Shown: positions 8,161 through 13,526 of the stretch, one piece after another
How the letters are laid out: the number at the start of each line of letters is the position of its first letter
Numbering within the stretch: position 1 is the stretch's first letter
Virus record (IMG/VR): IMGVR_UViG_3300005663_000170
Coordinates: 1-28,478 of that record
Direction: 5' to 3' (one strand)
From: a virus
Length of the DNA stretch: 28,478 nt
Program-made: the position numbers and the translations under genes
Notes under the pieces: generated by a model
Database searches by the model: none
Told to the model about the DNA's origin: nothing
The model's input: the letters and a program-made list of their open reading frames with translations, nothing else

Positions 8161-8299
8161 ATGCGAATTTGTAGTATAGACGGATGTGAGCGCAAGCATT
8201 ATTTACAAAGAATTGAAGAGGTGCGAAATGGTATGTTCTAACTGCCATCGAATGAGAACGTATTCTAGATATGAGCAGCTTGAGCTTGGGGGGCTCTAA
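8161..8299 (+). pseudogene. remnant of a zinc-type HNH endonuclease, frameshifted and internally deleted
   Basis: Two short frames together read as the two ends of a small HNH endonuclease. Frame one, from ATG 8161, gives MRICSIDGCERKHY and then LQRIEEVRNGM before a stop at 8239-8241. The overlapping second frame, from 8228, gives MVCSNCHRMRTYSRYEQLEL and ends in TAATG at the next gene start. The CxxxxGC start and the xxEExxxxxxVCSNCHRxRTY end are typical of phage zinc-HNH proteins. The central His/Asp catalytic block is missing, and a one-base frame change separates the halves. Two independent tiny genes are possible but less likely. Confidence 0.5.
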
Positions 8300-9279
8300 T
8301 GCAACCGAAACACTACAAATTTGAAAATTTGGAATCTTCCCTCAGCACCAAGATGTTCGAGGATCACTGGAAGCTCTATGAGCGAGCAGTGGAGAGCCTG
8401 AATGAGACCATGACAAAGCTATCCAACCCGTATGACCCGGAGCGCCTCCGCTCTGCCTCTACGGCTTCTGGTGAATGGCGCGACATCGAGAACGACAAGA
8501 CAAGCCTGTCGAACTCTGCAATGCTTCACGAGCTATTCTTCGAGAACGTACTCATGCCCCCGCAGAGCGCCCCGATGCCTGCCGGACCTATGTTCACCTC
8601 GTTGGTACAGTCTGAGTTCCCTCACGTCAAGGCTACTGATTTCTGGTCGCATGTCATCAAGCCCACAGCTAAGGCTGCTCGCGGCTGGTGCATTGTTGGC
8701 TGGGATACGGTGAACTCCAAGATGGACGTTACCATGATGGACGGGGACTTCGGTCCGTGTCTCGTGGGCCTGTACCCCATTTTGGTGATAGACACCTCCG
8801 AGCACGCTTATGCACCGCAGTATGGCATTGACAAGGGCACGTACCTTGAGCATATCGCCAAAAGCATCAACTGGAGCATCATTGAGCACCGTGTCGGTGT
8901 CATCCACAGCGCCTCTGAGCTGATGCGAACAGCTATCCCCGAGCAGGCCGAAGACTACGTTCGAGACATGCTGGAAGAGCAGAAGGACGATTTCGGGTTC
9001 CCGGACAAAGAGTCCTACAACGAACAGGGCCTACCGCCCGCAGTCGGGCTGGATTCGCGAAACGAGAAGTCTATTTCACCCAATCCCCGAGTTCAGAGTT
9101 CTGTAGCAGACGGCCAGGGTGGCGTAACGTTGGCTGACCTAGAAGCAGCTAGGGACAGGATTAAGGCACTTGCCAAAGTAACCTTCAGATCCGAAGACTC
9201 CATGTATGACGAGGAAGTACGCGGGAAAAGCGCGGACTTTCGGGAGGCTCTATGGGACAGGCTTCGAGAGGAAGAGTAA
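8299..9279 (+). CDS. protein with Fe/Mn superoxide dismutase-like domain
   Basis: The first 200 of 326 residues match the Fe/Mn superoxide dismutase fold. The N-terminal hairpin contains His23 (MFEDHWKLYERAV), the second helix His77 (MLHELFFENVL), and the C-terminal domain runs from ARGWCIVGW to VIDTSEHAY, with Asp165 and His169, then YLEH and INW. These four are the expected metal ligands. Glu168, which bridges the dimer in known enzymes, is also kept. The Trp of the usual DxWEH motif is Ser167, the second Tyr after EHAY is Ala, and the outer-sphere Gln/Asn region reads MMDGD, so classic activity is uncertain. Residues 200-326 are a charged helical extension absent from normal SODs. It lies between portal and protease, starts in TAATG overlap, and may be a virion protein. 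Confidence 0.75.
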   Translation: MQPKHYKFENLESSLSTKMFEDHWKLYERAVESLNETMTKLSNPYDPERLRSASTASGEWRDIENDKTSLSNSAMLHELFFENVLMPPQSAPMPAGPMFTSLVQSEFPHVKATDFWSHVIKPTAKAARGWCIVGWDTVNSKMDVTMMDGDFGPCLVGLYPILVIDTSEHAYAPQYGIDKGTYLEHIAKSINWSIIEHRVGVIHSASELMRTAIPEQAEDYVRDMLEEQKDDFGFPDKESYNEQGLPPAVGLDSRNEKSISPNPRVQSSVADGQGGVTLADLEAARDRIKALAKVTFRSEDSMYDEEVRGKSADFREALWDRLREEE

Positions 9280-10227
9280 ATGAGCAATCAATCAGACATC
9301 AGGAAAATTACGGAATTGGCTGGCGCAGCTATCGTTCTCGGGTTTGCAGAAGATATTGTAACCCTGAATGAGGTTCTGGCTTTTGATATGCGGTTCAATC
9401 TCCGACACCCCAAGCTGGCAGCTATCTACATGCTTGAAATCCCCATCAATGGGTGCAACTTCGAGGTCGTAAAGCGAGATGGTCAGCGTTACCACGTAGG
9501 CGGTGACATCGCTGGCAAGATTCTTGGCGAAGAGAAGGCATACATGGGCACGCTGGAGAATGTAGCGACGCAGGCCAAGGAGCAGTCCGGCCTCATAAAG
9601 CAGTTCTGCCGCAAGTGTGACCTGTTTAACCAGCTCTATCCCCAGGAAGCGCTGGAGCAGGCACAGAAGGATCGGGCTAAGGCTATGGAGGAGCAGTATC
9701 TTCAGCAGGCAGGAGGAGTCCTGTCCCGTCTAGCGAAGGCCGATAAGAAGCTCCCAGAAATGCCCGTCAACCCGGCCAAGCCGTCTCCGGTTTCGGCTGC
9801 TGTGGCGGACCGTCTTCGCTCGAAGCTCCGAACGAACTGTGAGATCCAGTACACTGTAGCACAGACTCACCTGGGAAAGTGGCTAGATTTTCTTCGTAGC
9901 AAGCGTGGCCAGGTTCTCAGCAAGACCGAGAATTTCCGGGATTCTGATCCCACGGGTACCCTGAAGTTCGAGGCCGTAGGTGGCAAGCTGGTGCTGTCCC
10001 GAGAAGGAGAAAAACTGGGAGAGTGGGATGATTACGCCGAGGCGTACAAATTCATGCGATTGGGAGCCAATACGCTCCCGAATATCATGCTCCCTCTGAC
10101 GGATGAGTCCTACGAGAGGACGATCTCCAGTATCCCTGTAGAGGAAGACATGCTGCGGCAGGCCATTGGAACCCAGGTTACCGAGAAAATCTGCACAGCT
10201 TCTCTGTGGGAAAGGCTGAATTCGTAG
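9280..10227 (+). CDS. unknown 315-residue head-region protein
   Basis: The ATG directly follows the stop of the SOD-like gene and is preceded by GAGGAAGAG. The N-terminal 100 residues are mixed alpha/beta. A CRKC pair lies near residue 110, next to a charged helix (residues of about 115-150, with EQAQKDRAKAMEEQYLQQ). A Pro-rich linker near 155-175 leads into a C-terminal domain of mixed character. I recognise no family. Its location between the SOD-like gene and the maturation protease makes a virion or assembly role likely, but nothing in the sequence proves it. Confidence 0.6.
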   Translation: MSNQSDIRKITELAGAAIVLGFAEDIVTLNEVLAFDMRFNLRHPKLAAIYMLEIPINGCNFEVVKRDGQRYHVGGDIAGKILGEEKAYMGTLENVATQAKEQSGLIKQFCRKCDLFNQLYPQEALEQAQKDRAKAMEEQYLQQAGGVLSRLAKADKKLPEMPVNPAKPSPVSAAVADRLRSKLRTNCEIQYTVAQTHLGKWLDFLRSKRGQVLSKTENFRDSDPTGTLKFEAVGGKLVLSREGEKLGEWDDYAEAYKFMRLGANTLPNIMLPLTDESYERTISSIPVEEDMLRQAIGTQVTEKICTASLWERLNS

Positions 10228-10240
10228 CTTATATTCTAAG
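10228..10240 (+). promoter_or_regulatory. promoter-like motif before the protease gene
   Basis: CTTATATTCTAAG starts at the stop codon of the previous gene and carries a TATATT hexamer at 10230-10235, 27 bases before the protease ATG. It resembles the elements at 1451 and 13395. The -35 region at standard spacing (TGGGAA) is poor. Confidence 0.3.
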
Positions 10241-10262
10241 TACCAGCCGCTAGGGGGGGAAA

Positions 10263-11003
10263 ATGGCAGATAACGAGCCCACTATCGTACACGGTTCGGT
10301 CGTTACGGCCGAATCTAGTATCGAAGCCCACAAGAAGTCATACCAGTATGACAAGGGACGTGGCGTTACGGCTAGTGTTCTTCAAGGTAAGGAAATCTCC
10401 AGTAACTTCAAGCGAGACATTGACGTGTCTTGGCTTCAGGCTGCGGCGGACACCTACCGGATCAGTGGTGACATCAATGATTACGTCATTGTAGACATTC
10501 CGTCGGTAACGATTGACATCCCGAATCGAAATCTCCAGGCGTTCCCATACGAAGAGGTTTCATTTTTCGACAACATGCAGGGTTCGCTAGTGTATCAGAC
10601 GTTCACTGGACGCCCGACGCACGTTGACCATCAGAATTCTGACCCCCTTGAGGCTAAGGGCGTCCATTTTGACTCTACCCTCCAGTTCGTTCCTGCATAC
10701 AACGTATGGAAGATTAGGACTCTTGCTGGTTTCGACCGCACAAAGGACCAGAAGCTTGTATCCGACATCTTGACTGGTCGCCGAAATGGCTACTCGATGG
10801 GTGCGCTGGTACAGAACTTCGTGTGCTCCAACTGTGGCGAGGTCGAGGTCATCAAGAAGCCTTGCCGGTGCATGGCTATGGGCAAAGGCTCTATCGTGGA
10901 TGGTCGCCTTGTATATCAGCTTTGCGCCGGAGTACAGTTCTTTGAGCAGTCCTCAGTAGAGGACCCGGCAGACCCTACGGCCGTGACAGACTCGGTTAGG
11001 TAA
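10263..11003 (+). CDS. capsid (prohead) maturation protease, T4 gp21-like
   Basis: This 246-residue serine protease would cleave scaffold and capsid N-termini during head maturation. It shows the family pattern in order: a strand with NRNLQAFPYEEV (89-99), FTGRPTHVDHQNSDP with the catalytic His (120 or 123), a core of strands, then GRRNGYSMGALVQNF with the catalytic Ser178, and a C-terminal GVQFFEQSSVEDPADPTA. A CxxC...CRC cluster (Cys188, 191, 201, 203) after the serine is a zinc-knuckle seen in T4-like phage relatives. The start has a strong ribosome site (AGGGGGG). Position upstream of scaffold and capsid genes agrees. Identification is strong. Confidence 0.88.
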   Translation: MADNEPTIVHGSVVTAESSIEAHKKSYQYDKGRGVTASVLQGKEISSNFKRDIDVSWLQAAADTYRISGDINDYVIVDIPSVTIDIPNRNLQAFPYEEVSFFDNMQGSLVYQTFTGRPTHVDHQNSDPLEAKGVHFDSTLQFVPAYNVWKIRTLAGFDRTKDQKLVSDILTGRRNGYSMGALVQNFVCSNCGEVEVIKKPCRCMAMGKGSIVDGRLVYQLCAGVQFFEQSSVEDPADPTAVTDSVR

Positions 11004-11007
11004 CGAT

Positions 11008-11775
11008 ATGCCGTGGCAAAGTAAAAAGCAGCAGCGGTGGGGACATAGCCCCGCAGGCAAGAAAGAACTGTCCAAGAAGGAAATCAAGGAATTTGATGAC
11101 GCTACGGATTTCGATTCCCTGAAGGATGAGGCTACTGGGGGTAAGGGACCTACACGACGACAAGGAAGCGGACAGAAGACGCCGGAGTCTGTAAAGAATC
11201 TGCGGCGATCTAGTCGCGAGATCCACAAGGACGTAAACCAGAACAGTGCTGGCCCCCAGACCTCCAAGAAGGGCGACAGGGGTTATAACCGCAAGCAGAA
11301 GCACAAGAATAGTGACGACGAGACGATTAGCGAGGAGCTTACAATGGTGGATGAGACATATCGTGGCGTAGGTTTCCCGATGGCTGAGACACTGAGCTGG
11401 AAGACCTCTGCGCGCAGGGGCAGCGGAACTTCTTCGGCTGGCGACGACGACGAAACCCCGGTAGTTGACACACCCGGTTTCCCGCCTACCAAGGAAGGTG
11501 GCGGCGATGTTCCCGACGATGGGGCGGCGTGGGGCTCTTCAATAGCAGCAGACCTTACATGGTCCACACACAAGTCTGAGACATTCAACGACGACGGTGA
11601 AAAGGGCGGTGTGTCATCCTGGGGCCTGAAATCCATTATCGACCGTGGCGTCAAGACCCACGAGAAGCCCTCTGGGGCAAAGCGTATTGAAGACGCCGAG
11701 AACCAGACTACGAAGCGCGAAATTCCGGGAAAGCAGTTCAAGTCCTACTCGATGGTTGGAGCGTTTTACTGGTAA
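11008..11775 (+). CDS. highly charged, probably disordered scaffold-like protein
   Basis: The 255-residue product begins MPWQSKKQQRWGHSPAGKKE, a start seen in small head-region proteins of many phages. It then consists mostly of Lys, Glu, Asp, Ser and Gly with few hydrophobic residues, so most of it is probably disordered. Short aromatic blocks near residues 120-135 and at the end (YSMVGAFYW) may be binding motifs. It lies between the protease and the intein-bearing gene, where scaffold or internal core proteins are usual. The stop codon shares one base with the GIY-YIG start. Function is inferred from place and composition only. Confidence 0.6.
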   Translation: MPWQSKKQQRWGHSPAGKKELSKKEIKEFDDATDFDSLKDEATGGKGPTRRQGSGQKTPESVKNLRRSSREIHKDVNQNSAGPQTSKKGDRGYNRKQKHKNSDDETISEELTMVDETYRGVGFPMAETLSWKTSARRGSGTSSAGDDDETPVVDTPGFPPTKEGGGDVPDDGAAWGSSIAADLTWSTHKSETFNDDGEKGGVSSWGLKSIIDRGVKTHEKPSGAKRIEDAENQTTKREIPGKQFKSYSMVGAFYW

Positions 11776-12485
11776 TGAGTGAAGAGAAGCCTTACGGGAT
11801 TGTTTACGTGCTGACTTCGCCTAGCGGGAAGCAGTACGTGGGCCAGACAGTCAAAACTTTGAAGCACCGTCTCCGAAAACATAGATCCCTAGCAGAAGGT
11901 AGGTTTCAAAATTCAGCTATTGCTGGGGCTGTTAGGAAGTACGGTATAGACGCTTTTGAAAGTTGTGTAATAGCAATAGCATCTTCGCAAAGGGAGTTAG
12001 ACGCTCTAGAGATTCGCCATATTGCAGAACAGGGTACTATTGCTCCCAATGGTTATAATCTTCTCGCTGGCGGCTCTGGTGGTCGTGTGCATCATAAAGA
12101 CACGAGAGAAAAGCTTAGAAAGGCTGCCACAGGTAGAAAGGCTTCTGACGAAACTAGACGTAAAATGTCTGAGTCCAACAAGGGCGATAAGAACGGGTTT
12201 TACGGAAGGAAACATTCCGAAGAAACAAAATTGAAGATGCGCGTCCACAAAAGAACACCAGAGCACGCAGCTAAACTGGGTTCCGCCAAAGCAGGTACAG
12301 TTCTAACACAGGAACATAAAACCAAAATAGGTGAAGGAATTAGGAAATTTTGGGACGAGAAAGGTAGAAGCCCCCTAAATCACAGCACATACGCAGGGTA
12401 CCGAAAGGGCTGCAAATGCCGTCCCTGCCTAGACGCTAATTCTTCTTACCACAAAGCACGGAGAGAGCGAAAGCTCGCTGAGTAA
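11775..12485 (+). CDS. free-standing GIY-YIG homing endonuclease with NUMOD3 repeats
   Basis: The 236-residue protein has the GIY-YIG nuclease domain at residues 7-100: GIVYVLTSPSGKQYVGQT, the conserved Arg in LKHRLRKHR, the metal-binding Glu in ALEIRHIAE, and GYNLLAGG. Residues of about 105-195 hold NUMOD3-type repeats (ASDETRRKMSES, HSEETKLKM), which bind DNA. The last 40 residues have GYRKGCKCRPC, a Cys-rich motif resembling one common in actinobacterial phage proteins. Its A-rich codons (AGA, AAA) differ from its neighbours. It starts in TAATG overlap and ends one base before the intein-bearing gene, as expected of a mobile gene inserted between two late genes. Confidence 0.85.
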   Translation: MSEEKPYGIVYVLTSPSGKQYVGQTVKTLKHRLRKHRSLAEGRFQNSAIAGAVRKYGIDAFESCVIAIASSQRELDALEIRHIAEQGTIAPNGYNLLAGGSGGRVHHKDTREKLRKAATGRKASDETRRKMSESNKGDKNGFYGRKHSEETKLKMRVHKRTPEHAAKLGSAKAGTVLTQEHKTKIGEGIRKFWDEKGRSPLNHSTYAGYRKGCKCRPCLDANSSYHKARRERKLAE

Positions 12486-12486
12486 T

Positions 12487-13377
12487 ATGGACAACAAAAC
12501 GCTAGCACACAGATTGAACTGGAAGGTTCTTGGTTACGGACATGGCGGGTATCATTATAACCCACATGTGTGTATAGCACAAGGGTCTTTAGTGTACACA
12601 CCAGAAGGAACAATTTCTATCGAAGAATGCGTTCCCGGAATGCTTGTTTTTCAGTGTGATGAAGAGCGAATGTGTCTCAGCACCACGACAGTTAGAACAG
12701 TGTACAGTCACGGCATTCAGTCAGTATTTCGTGTCATTTCTGAGACGGGAGACGAGATTACAGCTACAGTAGACCACAAGTTTTTGTTTGAAAATGGCTG
12801 GTTGTCCTTGAAAGAAGCCGTGGGCCTAACGGACGATGAGTTTCCTCACGCCACTAAATACCCGAAATTCCAGATGTTGTCGGCGAGGGGGGACATTGTT
12901 GTCACGAAGATGATTAGCGTGGAATTTGTAGGAAACGTCCCTGTTTATGATATTGAGGTGGAGTCAGAGTACCATAATTTCATCTGTGAAGGTTATGTGA
13001 CTCACAATTCAAAGCCCGTAGCCCTCGAACCCATTGGTGAGGAAGGCGGATATTCATATTTCGGTCCGCCCCCAGATGGCGGCTTCAGTTACGGATTATT
13101 TTCCGACGGCGAAAACACCATAGCTTCACAGATGGCCCTAGAGGTATTCAGCCCTCATAATGGGAAGCTCATGAAGTACCGGGGACCCGTCCCTTTTGAG
13201 GAAGTGCAGAAGGCAATGAGCGGCTCTAAGTTCGCGAATTTGCTGCATTCTTGCGGAACCTGCTCATCCTCCTACGTAACATCTTCCGATCACGCCCAGA
13301 ACTGCCACTGCCCATCCTGCGGGACATTGAGTGACTATGGCAGTGCCTTGATGCGCGGTCGTAAAAACAGACGATAA
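12487..13377 (+). CDS. small zinc-ribbon head-region protein interrupted by an intein
   Basis: The 296-residue precursor has a 28-residue N-extein, an intein of 146 residues (29-174) and a C-extein of 122 residues. Spliced, the product would be about 150 residues. The C-extein has a Gly/Phe-rich part (SYFGPPPDGGFSYGLF) and near its end CGTCSSSYVTSSDHAQNCHC followed by PSC, a likely zinc ribbon, then a basic tail. No enzyme motif is present in the exteins. The gene sits between the GIY-YIG endonuclease and the large scaffold-like gene; no clear ribosome site precedes its ATG, so coupling with the upstream gene is possible. The extein function is unknown. Confidence 0.75.
   Translation: MDNKTLAHRLNWKVLGYGHGGYHYNPHVCIAQGSLVYTPEGTISIEECVPGMLVFQCDEERMCLSTTTVRTVYSHGIQSVFRVISETGDEITATVDHKFLFENGWLSLKEAVGLTDDEFPHATKYPKFQMLSARGDIVVTKMISVEFVGNVPVYDIEVESEYHNFICEGYVTHNSKPVALEPIGEEGGYSYFGPPPDGGFSYGLFSDGENTIASQMALEVFSPHNGKLMKYRGPVPFEEVQKAMSGSKFANLLHSCGTCSSSYVTSSDHAQNCHCPSCGTLSDYGSALMRGRKNRR
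12571..13008 (+). mobile_element. mini-intein without endonuclease domain
   Basis: The encoded segment starts with Cys29 (CIAQGSLVYTPEGTISIEEC) and ends in VTHN followed by Ser175, the expected N-terminal Cys, C-terminal His-Asn and +1 Ser of an intein. The block B motif is TVDH (94-97), and block F is VPVYDIEVESEYHNFICEGY. At 146 residues it is only the Hint splicing domain, with no LAGLIDADG or HNH insert. The DNA is more A+T-rich than the flanking extein code. All splicing residues look intact, so protein splicing is likely. Confidence 0.88.
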
Positions 13378-13406
13378 TTTACCCTTTTTGGGTGCTTATC
13401 TATAAT
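13378..13406 (+). promoter_or_regulatory. candidate sigma-70-type promoter for the large scaffold gene
   Basis: TTTACC (13378-13383) lies 17 bases before a perfect TATAAT (13401-13406), just after the stop of the intein gene. It would start a leader of about 115 bases ahead of the ATG at 13527. The -35 box is weak (three of six consensus bases), the -10 box is perfect. It is the best promoter candidate in the window. Confidence 0.45.
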
Positions 13407-13436
13407 AGAGCAGCAAAGCCCGCCTGCTATGACAAA

Positions 13437-13492
13437 GGCTCGGGTGTGGGTCCATTGATTCCTCATCTGAAAACGCAAAGCGATCCCGAGCC
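13437..13492 (+). promoter_or_regulatory. leader stem-loop with 8-bp perfect stem
   Basis: GGCTCGGG at 13437-13444 pairs perfectly with CCCGAGCC at 13485-13492 across a 40-base loop. A second small hairpin, AGAAC/GTTCT (13496-13508, loop TAA), follows directly before the AGAGG ribosome site at 13513-13517. Together they suggest a structured leader for the large scaffold-like gene, perhaps for mRNA stability or translational control. There is no U-tract, so it is not a standard terminator. Confidence 0.4.
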
Positions 13493-13526
13493 CAGAGAAC
13501 TAAGTTCTAAAAAGAGGAAAAACACA

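Noticed and set aside
8228-8299. Programmed frameshift joining the two short frames at 8161-8299
   Set aside because: No slippery heptamer is visible at the junction, and the catalytic centre would still be missing, so decay is the simpler reading.
13381-13393. ACCC-TTTTT-GGGT as a terminator after the intein gene
   Set aside because: The stem is only four base pairs and the T-run is in the loop, not after the stem.
13392-13526. Upstream extension of the large scaffold-like protein
   Set aside because: The extension spans the promoter-like TATAAT and two hairpins, and AGAGGAAA directly precedes the ATG at 13527.
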